A DNA stretch of 64,000 bases from Oscillospiraceae bacterium (GTDB taxonomy: Bacteria > Bacillota > Clostridia > Oscillospirales > Acutalibacteraceae): the NCBI GenBank assembly GCA_902792905.1, contig CADBBH010000006.1, positions 62,001 to 126,000 on the forward strand, in the 5' to 3' direction. Shown here piece after piece: positions 39,073-46,314 of the stretch. The stretch's first letter is position 1; the number at the start of each line of letters is the position of its first letter. The notes beneath the pieces are model-generated. The model was not told where the DNA came from, searched no databases, and saw only the letters and a list, made by a program, of their open reading frames with translations. Made by a program: the position numbers and the translations under genes.

Positions 39073-39372
39073 ATGAAAGCAAGCGTTGCAATTCAGGTGC
39101 TTCCGCAGGTTGAATCGGAGGATGAACTCATCAGAATAGTTGATGAAGTTATCGCTTATATTAAAAGCACCGGGCTTAACTGTTATGTCGGTCCTTTTGA
39201 AACTACAATAGAAGGCGAAAGCTACGATGAGCTTATGGAGATCGCCGCAAACTGTCAGAAGGTAGCGATAAAAGCCGGGTGCCCGAGCGTAAGCTCATAT
39301 ATTAAGGTGGTTTACTGCCCGGAAGGAGAAGTGCTGACCATTGATAAAAAAGTTTCAAAGCATCACGGGTAA
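39073..39372 (+). CDS. Thiamine-binding (MTH1187/YkoF-like) protein
   Basis: A 99-residue ferredoxin-like protein of the MTH1187/YkoF thiamine-binding family (formerly DUF77). Family features are the N-terminal strand ASVAIQVLPQV, the conserved GLNCYVGPFETTIEG, and KVAIKAGCPSVSSYIKV. AAGGAG precedes the ATG. It is the first gene after the TPP riboswitch. Such proteins are thought to bind thiamine or its pyrimidine part in the cytoplasm and accompany thiamine-precursor ABC transporters. Its 3' end overlaps the permease gene by 32 bases. Confidence 0.9.
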   Translation: MKASVAIQVLPQVESEDELIRIVDEVIAYIKSTGLNCYVGPFETTIEGESYDELMEIAANCQKVAIKAGCPSVSSYIKVVYCPEGEVLTIDKKVSKHHG

Positions 39373-40111
39373 TGTCTTTCCGACCCTTTTGACGATAGCG
39401 GTGATAATCGCCGTTTGGATGTCGGTTACGGGTATGGAGCTGGTTCCCGCTTTTATGCTGCCGTCTCCCGGTGCCGTATTATCCGCTTTTGTTAAAAACT
39501 TCGGCTATATGGCAAAAGAGTCTGTCTATACTTTACAGGAAGCAGTTTACGGATTACTTTCGGGAATTGTTCTCGCCTTCATTCTTGCAACTTTGATGGA
39601 TAAATTCTCTTTTGCATACAAGGCGTTTTATCCTCTGCTTGTAATCAGCCAGACCATTCCCACTATTGCCATAGCGCCGCTGCTTGTACTGTGGATGGGA
39701 TACGGAATGGCGCCGAGAATAACTCTTGTAATTATCACTACTTTTTTCCCGATTGCGATCGGCTTGCTTGACGGATACAGAAGTGTTGACAATGACAGTG
39801 TAAATCTCCTTCGTTCCATGGGCGCAACTAAAGTCCAGATTTACCGCCACGTGAAATTTCCGGGAGCAGTGCCGGGATTCTTTTCAGGGCTACGCATAGC
39901 ATCATCATATGCGGTTATCGGAGCTCTTATTGCCGAATGGCTCGGAGGAAATAACGGACTCGGTGTTTACATGACCAGGGTAAAAAAAGCTTACTCTTTT
40001 GATAAGATGTTTGCCGTAATTATATTTATCTGCATAGTCTCGCTTGCTCTTATGGCATTGGTGAGATTGATAGAAAAACTGTCTATGCCTTATAAAACAA
40101 TTGAAGATTAA
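39341..40111 (+). CDS. thiX: Thiamine-precursor ABC permease (ThiX-like)
   Basis: A 256-residue permease of the taurine/nitrate/HMP class with about six membrane helices. The cytoplasmic loop that meets the ATPase is visible (LRSMGATKVQIYRHVKFPGAVPG). The start is TTG 39341, since the preceding in-frame codon but one is a stop; GGAAGGAG lies upstream at a longer-than-usual distance. It overlaps the preceding gene. With ThiY and ThiZ it should import the pyrimidine precursor (formylaminopyrimidine or HMP), inferred from the riboswitch. Confidence 0.9.
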   Translation: MIKKFQSITGNVFPTLLTIAVIIAVWMSVTGMELVPAFMLPSPGAVLSAFVKNFGYMAKESVYTLQEAVYGLLSGIVLAFILATLMDKFSFAYKAFYPLLVISQTIPTIAIAPLLVLWMGYGMAPRITLVIITTFFPIAIGLLDGYRSVDNDSVNLLRSMGATKVQIYRHVKFPGAVPGFFSGLRIASSYAVIGALIAEWLGGNNGLGVYMTRVKKAYSFDKMFAVIIFICIVSLALMALVRLIEKLSMPYKTIED

Positions 40112-40123
40112 AGGAGAATAATC

Positions 40124-41116
40124 ATGAAAAAAATCATTGCTGTTATTTTGACAGTCGCATTTGTTCTTGCACTTGCCTCGTGTTCCAAAGGAAACAACAC
40201 AGCTGCCGATGAAAATAAGAAAATAGTTCTTTGTCTTGACTACACGCCGAACACAAATCATTCCGGTATTTTTGCCGCGAAAGAAAAAGGCTATTTTGAA
40301 GATGAAGGTCTTGATGTTGAAATCATCCAGCCCGAAGAGGGGACCGCAACCGAACTCTGCGCTGCGGGGAAGGTTCAGCTTGCAATAGATTTTCAGGATT
40401 ACCTTGCTCCGAGCTTTATTCAGGGGCTCGGAATCACAGCTGTTGCGGCGATTGTCAATCACAATACGGCCGGTATAATTGCACGCGAAGGCGAGCTTAA
40501 GACCGCTAAGGATCTTGAAGGTGATAAATACGCAACCTATATGGCTCCCATTGAACTTGCGATGACCGATTATCTGTGTAAAAATGCCGGCGGAGACCCG
40601 AAAAAAATCAATTATATTCAGGATTACCCAACTAACGCGGCTGAATCTCTTAAAAATAAGGTGTTTGACTCTCTCTGCATCTACTATGCGTGGGATGGCA
40701 TCAATGCTGAAATGACCGGTAAGTTCGATTTTGAGTTTTATAAAGACTATGATCCCGTATTTGATTATTATTCACCGGTAATTATTGCAAATAACGATTT
40801 TCTTAAAAATGACTCCGAAACGGCGAAAGCCGCCCTCAGAGCTATAAGGAAGGGCTATGAGTTCGCAATCGAAAATCCCGATGAAGCCGCTGATATCCTG
40901 ATTAAGAGCGATGAAACAGGTGCACTGACCGGCAGAGAGGATTTTATCAAAGCGAGCCAGAAATGGATTTCGGAGCAGTATATCGGTGACGGTGAAAGCT
41001 GGGGATATATTGATGCTTCGCGCTGGGATGCATTTTATAAATGGTGCTATGACAATAACGCGATTGATTCGGAAATTCCTGCGGGAACCGGTTTCTCAAA
41101 CGATTACCTCTCTTGA
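40124..41116 (+). CDS. thiY: Thiamine-precursor-binding lipoprotein (ThiY-like)
   Basis: Extracellular binding component related to NMT1/THI5. The 330-residue protein has a lipoprotein signal with lipobox LASC (Cys20), followed by a short Asn/Ala linker. The domain begins VLCLDYTPNTNHSGIFAAKEKGYF, typical of pyrimidine-binding ThiY proteins, and contains DFQDYLAPSF and IYYAWDGINAE. AAGGAG precedes the ATG. Position inside the TPP-controlled operon supports the ligand class. Confidence 0.93.
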   Translation: MKKIIAVILTVAFVLALASCSKGNNTAADENKKIVLCLDYTPNTNHSGIFAAKEKGYFEDEGLDVEIIQPEEGTATELCAAGKVQLAIDFQDYLAPSFIQGLGITAVAAIVNHNTAGIIAREGELKTAKDLEGDKYATYMAPIELAMTDYLCKNAGGDPKKINYIQDYPTNAAESLKNKVFDSLCIYYAWDGINAEMTGKFDFEFYKDYDPVFDYYSPVIIANNDFLKNDSETAKAALRAIRKGYEFAIENPDEAADILIKSDETGALTGREDFIKASQKWISEQYIGDGESWGYIDASRWDAFYKWCYDNNAIDSEIPAGTGFSNDYLS

Positions 41117-41119
41117 TAT

Positions 41120-41851
41120 ATGAGTATTCTTACTGCGGAAAAACTCAATAAATCCTTCGGCGATAATCATGTTTTAAGAGACGTGTCTCTTTTTCTTGAA
41201 GACGGCGAATTTGTTTCTCTTCTCGGAGTCAGCGGAGGCGGCAAAACCACGCTTTTTAACGTTTTATCCGGTCTTTATACTCCGGACAGCGGAAAAGTAA
41301 CGCTCGGCGGCAAGGATATTACCGGCAAGCCCGGAAGTATCAGCTATATGCTTCAGAAAGATTTGCTTCTGCCGTTTAAGAGAGTAATAGACAATGTTGC
41401 TCTGCCTCTTGTCATCAAGGGAATGACCAAAAAGGAGGCGCGTGCCGAAGCAGAAAAACATTTCGGCGTATTCGGGATAGACGGCACCCAGATGCTTTAT
41501 CCTTATGCTCTCTCGGGCGGTATGAAGCAGAGAGCAGCCCTACTGAGAACATATCTTGCTTCCGACGGCGTGGTGCTTCTTGACGAGCCTTTTTCCGCTC
41601 TCGATGCCATTACGCGTTCCAAGATGCAGGAGTGGTATCTCGGGATTATGGATGAAATCCGACTCTCCACCGTTTTCATTACTCACGATATTGATGAAGC
41701 AGTTCTGCTTTCCGACAGAATATGCATATTGAGCGAAGGAACAATCACGGATGAAATCGTTATTGACTGTCCGCGGCCGCGTCCGAAAGATTTCGGCCTT
41801 ACCGAAGAATTTCTTGAATATAAGAGGAAAGTTAAATCTTTAATTAAATAA
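41120..41851 (+). CDS. thiZ: Thiamine-precursor ABC ATPase (ThiZ-like)
   Basis: A 243-residue ATP-binding subunit with Walker A GVSGGGKT, Q-loop in YMLQKD, signature LSGGMKQR, Walker B VVLLDEPFSALD and the switch histidine in FITHD. It starts three bases after the thiY stop and ends the operon. The gap of about 65 bases to dCMP deaminase holds a separate promoter, so transcription units differ. Confidence 0.94.
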   Translation: MSILTAEKLNKSFGDNHVLRDVSLFLEDGEFVSLLGVSGGGKTTLFNVLSGLYTPDSGKVTLGGKDITGKPGSISYMLQKDLLLPFKRVIDNVALPLVIKGMTKKEARAEAEKHFGVFGIDGTQMLYPYALSGGMKQRAALLRTYLASDGVVLLDEPFSALDAITRSKMQEWYLGIMDEIRLSTVFITHDIDEAVLLSDRICILSEGTITDEIVIDCPRPRPKDFGLTEEFLEYKRKVKSLIK

Positions 41852-41863
41852 TTATAATTATTA

Positions 41864-41892
41864 TTGAATTTGTCCCTCTGCCGTGATATTAT
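41864..41892 (+). promoter_or_regulatory. Promoter for the dCMP deaminase operon
   Basis: TTGAAT and TATTAT with a 17-base spacer. An inverted repeat (41875-41884 with 41902-41911) brackets the -10 box. Confidence 0.72.
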
Positions 41893-41911
41893 TAAAGAAA
41901 AACGGCAGGGG
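41875..41911 (+). promoter_or_regulatory. Inverted repeat flanking the -10 box, possible operator
   Basis: CCTCTGCCGT and ACGGCAGGGG are complementary over 10 positions (one T-G wobble). The left arm lies in the promoter spacer and the right arm near +4 to +13, where it includes the SD. A repressor dimer here would block transcription. Since the left arm is not transcribed, an RNA hairpin is unlikely. Confidence 0.45.
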
Positions 41912-41918
41912 GTATTTT

Positions 41919-42416
41919 ATGCCTAAAAGAAGCGATTATATCAGCTGGGATGAATATTTTATGGGTATCGCGATGCTCTCATCCTACAGGAGCAAAGATC
42001 CGAATACCAGAGTCGGCGCCTGCATCGTAAATGACAATAACCGCATTATGTCAATGGGTTATAACGGCTTCCCGATGGGATGCAGCGACGATGAGTTTCC
42101 CTGGGAGAGAACCGGCGAAGACTACGATACCAAGTATCCTTATGTCTGCCACGCTGAGCTCAACGCAATTCTCAACGCCAAAGGCACAAATCTTGACGGC
42201 TGCAAGATCTATGTCGCTCTGTTTCCTTGCAATGAATGCGCCAAAGCGATTATTCAGTGCGGTATCAAAGAGGTCGTTTATCTGTCCGATAAATATGACG
42301 GAACGCCGATGAACAGGGCTTCAAAGAGAATGTTTGACGCCGCCGGAGTGAAATACACCTGTCTTAAAATCAAAACCGAGAAGCTTGTCATTGATTTTGA
42401 CGCTTCTAACGTATAA
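41919..42416 (+). CDS. dCMP deaminase (ComEB-like)
   Basis: A zinc deaminase converting dCMP to dUMP for dTTP synthesis. Start ATG 41919 was chosen (AGGGGG six bases upstream), giving 165 residues; an upstream ATG at 41883 lies in the promoter. Zinc and catalytic motifs are CHAELNAI and FPCNECAKAI. The N-terminal SWDEYFMGIAMLSSYRSKDP and GYNGFPMGCSDDEFPW match the family. It is the first gene of an operon with GH27, a zinc-binding protein and a GDPD, a curious mixture. Confidence 0.94.
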   Translation: MPKRSDYISWDEYFMGIAMLSSYRSKDPNTRVGACIVNDNNRIMSMGYNGFPMGCSDDEFPWERTGEDYDTKYPYVCHAELNAILNAKGTNLDGCKIYVALFPCNECAKAIIQCGIKEVVYLSDKYDGTPMNRASKRMFDAAGVKYTCLKIKTEKLVIDFDASNV

Positions 42417-42428
42417 GGAGGAAACACA

Positions 42429-43595
42429 ATGCTTGCCAAAAAACCGCCTATGGGTTTCAATACCTGGAACACCTTCGCAGAGAATATCAATGAGGACGTA
42501 ATCAAAGAAATTGCCGATGCGATGGTTGAAAAAGGCCTTCTCGACGCCGGTTATGAGTATCTTGTTATCGATGACTGCTGGAGCGAGAAGCAGAGAGATC
42601 CCGAAACGGGCAAAATCATTCCGGATCATATTAAATTCCCCAACGGCATGAAGGCTGTCAGCGATTATGTCCATTCAAAAGGGCTGAAATTCGGTATGTA
42701 TTCCTGCGCGGGCACAAGAACCTGCGCCGATTACCCCGGCTCTTTTGATCATGAATTTCTCGATGCTGAGACCTTCGCGGAATACGGCGCGGATTTTCTC
42801 AAATACGATTACTGTTACAGACCCGCCCATCATCACGGCGACCTGCTTTACAGAAAGATGGGTATGGCCCTCAAAGCCTGCGGCAGAGAGATTCTTTTTT
42901 CCGCATGTAACTGGGGATGTGACGATGTCCATAAATGGATTCGCTCCACCGGCGCTCATATGTATCGCTCCACCGGCGATATAGTCGATAATTTCAAATC
43001 GATGAAGGACATCTGCTTCAGCCAGTTTGAGAATCTCGCATTCTCCGCTCCCGGTTGCTGGAATGATATCGATATGCTCACCGTCGGTATGTTCGGTAAG
43101 GGCAATGTCGGCTCGACCGGCAGCACCGCCGTAGATTATAAAACCGAATTCGCAATCTGGTGTATGTATTCCGCTCCGCTCATGCTCGGCGGCGATATCC
43201 GCACCTTTGATGACGAAATGATGAAGCTCGTCACAAATAAAGACCTTATCCGTATCAATCAGGATGAGGAGGGCAGACCCGCTTTCGTTACTGATAGCCA
43301 TATCGTTTGCAACATCCAGGGTGAGACTGTCTATACCGCCAGCAGAGATGATAAGAAAGTATTCGTCAAGCTTCTTTCGGATAATGAAATTGCCGTTCTT
43401 TTTGCCAATTTCTCCGATGATGACAGAAAAGTCGATTTCTTCTTTGAGGATGCAGGCATTCCCGTCGCTTCCGGCTATGGCCTCGATATGAGAGAGGTAT
43501 TCACCGGTGAAAAGCTTGGCGTTCAGAAGGATATGCTCACCAGAAGAATACCCGCTCACGGATGCGAATGCTATATCTGTACTCTCTCAAAATAA
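42429..43595 (+). CDS. GH27 alpha-galactosidase
   Basis: A 388-residue family 27 retaining enzyme that releases terminal alpha-galactose (some members act on alpha-N-acetylgalactosamine). The N-terminus PPMGFNTWNTF, VIDDCW, the nucleophile Asp127 in FLKYDYC, the acid/base Asp184 in RSTGDI, and CWNDIDML are typical. The C-terminal ~100 residues form the usual beta sandwich. No signal peptide, hence cytoplasmic action on imported oligosaccharides. AAGGAGGAAA precedes the ATG. Length is normal. Confidence 0.95.
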   Translation: MLAKKPPMGFNTWNTFAENINEDVIKEIADAMVEKGLLDAGYEYLVIDDCWSEKQRDPETGKIIPDHIKFPNGMKAVSDYVHSKGLKFGMYSCAGTRTCADYPGSFDHEFLDAETFAEYGADFLKYDYCYRPAHHHGDLLYRKMGMALKACGREILFSACNWGCDDVHKWIRSTGAHMYRSTGDIVDNFKSMKDICFSQFENLAFSAPGCWNDIDMLTVGMFGKGNVGSTGSTAVDYKTEFAIWCMYSAPLMLGGDIRTFDDEMMKLVTNKDLIRINQDEEGRPAFVTDSHIVCNIQGETVYTASRDDKKVFVKLLSDNEIAVLFANFSDDDRKVDFFFEDAGIPVASGYGLDMREVFTGEKLGVQKDMLTRRIPAHGCECYICTLSK

Positions 43596-43596
43596 T

Positions 43597-43794
43597 ATGA
43601 GCGAGCTGCTTTGTATATCCTGCGAAAAGCCGCTCACGCGCGATGACATCGGCTTTCATAAGAAGATGGTGAACCGCGGCGCGCAGGAATTTATGTGTAT
43701 TGACTGCCTGTGCGAATACTTCGGTATTCCGCGCTCAAAGGCAGATGAAATGATAGAAAGATTCAAGAGCATCGGATGCTCCATGTTTAACTGA
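43597..43794 (+). CDS. Small zinc-ribbon-like protein
   Basis: A 65-residue protein starting at ATG 43597, two bases after the GH27 stop. Two CxxC pairs (CISC near residue 6 and CIDC near residue 39) could bind one zinc, with DDIGFHKKMVNRGAQEF between them and a helical end (ERFKSIGCSMF). I recall similar small proteins in Clostridia but no function. There is no SD of its own, so it is likely translated by coupling to GH27. Confidence 0.75.
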   Translation: MSELLCISCEKPLTRDDIGFHKKMVNRGAQEFMCIDCLCEYFGIPRSKADEMIERFKSIGCSMFN

Positions 43795-43809
43795 GGAAAG
43801 GTGACTGCC

Positions 43810-44580
43810 ATGGGAATTTGCAATGTTATTTCACACAGAGGAGCAAATAAATACGCTCCGCAGAATACTATGCCCGCATTCAGAAAATCGGTTGAAATCG
43901 GTGTTGACGGCTTTGAGACCGACGTTCATTTTTCATCCGACGGCCATATCGTAATCTGCCATAACTATACTGTTGACGAGACTTCAAACGGTATGGGCAA
44001 TGTATCGGATATGACCCTTGAACGCCTGCGCGAGCTCGATTTCGGTTCATATTTCTCCGATGAATTCAAGGAAACTCAGCTCCCGACTCTGGAGGAATTC
44101 CTTGACCTTTGCAAGGACGATATGATTAAGGTTATGAATATCGAAATCAAGGAGCCCAAAAACGGCAAGAAGGATATCGCGGATAAGACTATTGAGATGG
44201 TTAAGGAATTCGGTCTCTTTGATAAGCTTCTGATTTCAAGCTTCGATCCCGAAATCGTTGTCCGCTGCAAGGAGGTTGACCCCGAATGCAAGACCGGCTT
44301 CCTCTACAGCCCCGACAGGCCTATTACTTATACAAAAATGGTGCTCCATTATGTTGAATACGCCAAAGAAATCGGCGCAGACTTCCTTCATCCGCATTTC
44401 TCGCTCGTCAACGCGAAATATGTCAAGAATCTTCACGATAACGGTATCGGCGTAAATCCCTGGACCGTTGATGATAAGGATACCGCCCGCAAGCTTCTCT
44501 CCTACGGAGTTGACGGAATAATCACAAATGTTCCCGATGATATGAATAAAATTGTTGCGGAATACGAGGCGGAAAACTGA
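43810..44580 (+). CDS. Glycerophosphodiester phosphodiesterase
   Basis: A GDPD-type TIM-barrel enzyme releasing glycerol-3-phosphate from glycerophosphodiesters. Start ATG 43810 was chosen because AAAGGTGA precedes it; GTG 43801 lies within that SD. The 256-residue protein has the catalytic histidines (HRGANKYAP, CHNYTVDETSNG) and metal ligands (FETDVHFSSDG, NIEIKEP). The usual HRG...ENT signature reads QNT here, a variant that keeps the catalytic histidines. No signal peptide. It is the last gene before a strong terminator. Confidence 0.93.
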   Translation: MGICNVISHRGANKYAPQNTMPAFRKSVEIGVDGFETDVHFSSDGHIVICHNYTVDETSNGMGNVSDMTLERLRELDFGSYFSDEFKETQLPTLEEFLDLCKDDMIKVMNIEIKEPKNGKKDIADKTIEMVKEFGLFDKLLISSFDPEIVVRCKEVDPECKTGFLYSPDRPITYTKMVLHYVEYAKEIGADFLHPHFSLVNAKYVKNLHDNGIGVNPWTVDDKDTARKLLSYGVDGIITNVPDDMNKIVAEYEAEN

Positions 44581-44611
44581 TTGGTCATATAATATAACAA
44601 TTCCACTTTAA

Positions 44612-44642
44612 CCCTCTCCGGGAATGGAGAGGGCGTTTTTTT
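44612..44642 (+). terminator. Terminator after GDPD
   Basis: CCCTCTCC and GGAGAGGG form an 8-bp stem with a GGGAAT loop followed by CGTTTTTTTT. A stem of the same sequence occurs at 54490-54511. Confidence 0.9.
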
Positions 44643-44829
44643 GCATAATGAAAAAACGGGTGGACTGCAAGGATATGCTGCGCACAAATCCTGTAATATC
44701 AATACTTGTCATCGTGAGCGCAGCGAAGGATCAAAATAACAGGCGTATTGTAATTACCGCACCAACGTATGGGCAGATATCATCCGCCCGCCCCAATGAT
44801 ATGCAAGACTGTTTTATATAATTATCATA
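44643..44829. repeat. Intergenic repeat element, copy A
   Basis: A non-coding stretch containing GTCATCGTGAGCGCAGCG followed by AAGGATC (44708-44732) and GATATCATCCGCCCG (44776-44790). Near-identical versions of both, in the same order, occur at 54234-54256 and 54434-54448. No gene is seen. Confidence 0.65.
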
Positions 44830-44858
44830 TTGAATTTCTTTCGCTTCTTTGTTAAAAT
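44830..44858 (+). promoter_or_regulatory. Promoter for the HD-nitroreductase operon
   Basis: TTGAAT and TAAAAT with a 17-base spacer, 32 bases before ATG 44891. Confidence 0.68.
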
Positions 44859-44890
44859 ATTATTGAAGATTATCAAAGGAAGCGATTTAT

Positions 44891-45457
44891 ATGCTAACAC
44901 TCGAGAGAGCACGAGAACTCAATGACAGCAAGGTGAAGGAATATCATCTCATCATTCATGCGAAAAATGTAATGTATGCTATGGGTGCAATGGCCGATTA
45001 TTTCGGCGAGGACCGTGAACACTGGATGGCAGTCGGCTATCTTCACGATTATGATTATGAAGAATTCCCGGACGAGCATCTGCAGCATACCGAAAAGGAA
45101 CTTCTTGCCCAAGGTGTTGAAGAAGAAGACGTGCGCGCGATTATGAGCCACGGCTGGGGAATCTGCACAGACGTTGAGCCCCTGACAAATATGGAAAAAT
45201 CACTCTTTGCTGTCGATGAGCTGACAGGTATAGTTCAGGCGTGCGCCCGTATGAGGCCTCAGGGAATTACGGACCTTGAAGTCAAAAGCTTTATGAAGAA
45301 ATTCAAGGATAAAAAATTCGCCGCGAAATGCGACAGAGACCTGATTATCAAGGGCTGCGAAATGCTGGGTATGGATGTTCCGCAACTCGCGGAGATAGTC
45401 ATTAATGGTATGAAGCCCTATGCCGCCGATATAGATTTGCTCGGCACCGGGCACTGA
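44891..45457 (+). CDS. HD-domain hydrolase
   Basis: A 188-residue HD-superfamily metal-dependent phosphohydrolase. Metal-binding histidines and aspartates are at HAKNVMYAMG, the HD pair in GYLHDYDYEEFP, H in MSHGWG, and D in AVDELTGIV. Many such proteins from Clostridia are annotated as HDIG-type hydrolases; substrates are probably phosphorylated nucleotides but not established. AAAGGAAG precedes the start. A nitroreductase follows 22 bases downstream. Confidence 0.9.
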   Translation: MLTLERARELNDSKVKEYHLIIHAKNVMYAMGAMADYFGEDREHWMAVGYLHDYDYEEFPDEHLQHTEKELLAQGVEEEDVRAIMSHGWGICTDVEPLTNMEKSLFAVDELTGIVQACARMRPQGITDLEVKSFMKKFKDKKFAAKCDRDLIIKGCEMLGMDVPQLAEIVINGMKPYAADIDLLGTGH

Positions 45458-45479
45458 AAATATAATAAGGGGAAAAGAA

Positions 45480-46292
45480 ATGAAAATTATTGATGCTGTG
45501 CGCAGCAGAAGAAGTGTGCGCACCTTCAGCGGAGAACCGCTGAAAAAAGAGGATATTGACCAGATATCGGATTTTGCCCGAGAGGCCGCAAATCCTTATA
45601 ATCTGCCGATAGACTGGATGTTTTTCAATACGAAGGAGTCCGGGCTGTCAACTCCGGTTATAGTGGGGGAGGATACTTATATTGCCGGCAAAATGCTCCG
45701 CGCAGAACACGCTGAGGAGGCATTCGGTTATTCATTTGAGAGAATCGTCCTCTTTGCCGAAACAATCGGAATCGGCACCACCTGGATTGCCGGAACTATG
45801 GACCGCTCATCTTTCGAAAAGGCCGTTTCTCTCGCGGAGAATGAAGTCATGCCCTGTGTGAGTCCTCTCGGCTACCCGGCAAAGAAGATGTCCGTTCGCG
45901 AAACCGTTATGCGCAAAGGCGTTAAGGCGGAGTTCCGCTTTGATTTTTCTGATATTTTCTTTGACGGCTCCTTTGATGCTCCGCTTAAGAGCGAATCGGC
46001 CGGCAAATGGCAGACTGCGCTTGAAGCTGTCCGCCTTGCTCCGTCAGCTGTCAATAAACAGCCCTGGCGTGTTGCAGTCTGCGATAACTGCGTTCATTTT
46101 TATGAGAAACGCAGTAAAGCGCGCGCCGAAGGGGAATGGGATATTCAGAAGATTGATATGGGAATCGCACTCTGTCATTTTGAACTCGTCGCCGCCGAAT
46201 GCGGATTGAATGTTTCTTTCTGCATAGAGGATCCCGGTCTGCCCGTCGGCGAAAATACCGTTTATATTGCTTCGTATAAGCTTAACGATTGA
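45480..46292 (+). CDS. Nitroreductase-family protein (TM1586-like)
   Basis: A 270-residue FMN-binding protein of the nitroreductase superfamily in which two half-domains are joined in one chain. The N-terminus has the FMN-phosphate motif RSRRSVRTFSGEPL. The first half includes AETIGIGTTWIAGTM, and the second half has RLAPSAVNKQPWRV and MGIALCHFELVAAECGL. Length and arrangement match TM1586-type proteins. Electron donor and substrate are unknown. AAGGGG precedes the ATG. Confidence 0.88.
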   Translation: MKIIDAVRSRRSVRTFSGEPLKKEDIDQISDFAREAANPYNLPIDWMFFNTKESGLSTPVIVGEDTYIAGKMLRAEHAEEAFGYSFERIVLFAETIGIGTTWIAGTMDRSSFEKAVSLAENEVMPCVSPLGYPAKKMSVRETVMRKGVKAEFRFDFSDIFFDGSFDAPLKSESAGKWQTALEAVRLAPSAVNKQPWRVAVCDNCVHFYEKRSKARAEGEWDIQKIDMGIALCHFELVAAECGLNVSFCIEDPGLPVGENTVYIASYKLND

Positions 46293-46314
46293 TAATAATC
46301 ATAGGGTGAAAATA

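Noticed and set aside
41883-41918. Longer dCMP deaminase start at 41883
   Set aside because: This ORF start lies within the promoter's -10 region, whereas ATG 41919 has a strong SD.
42675-43559. 294-residue antisense ORF over GH27
   Set aside because: GH27 is clearly real on the other strand; the antisense frame has no SD and no family features.
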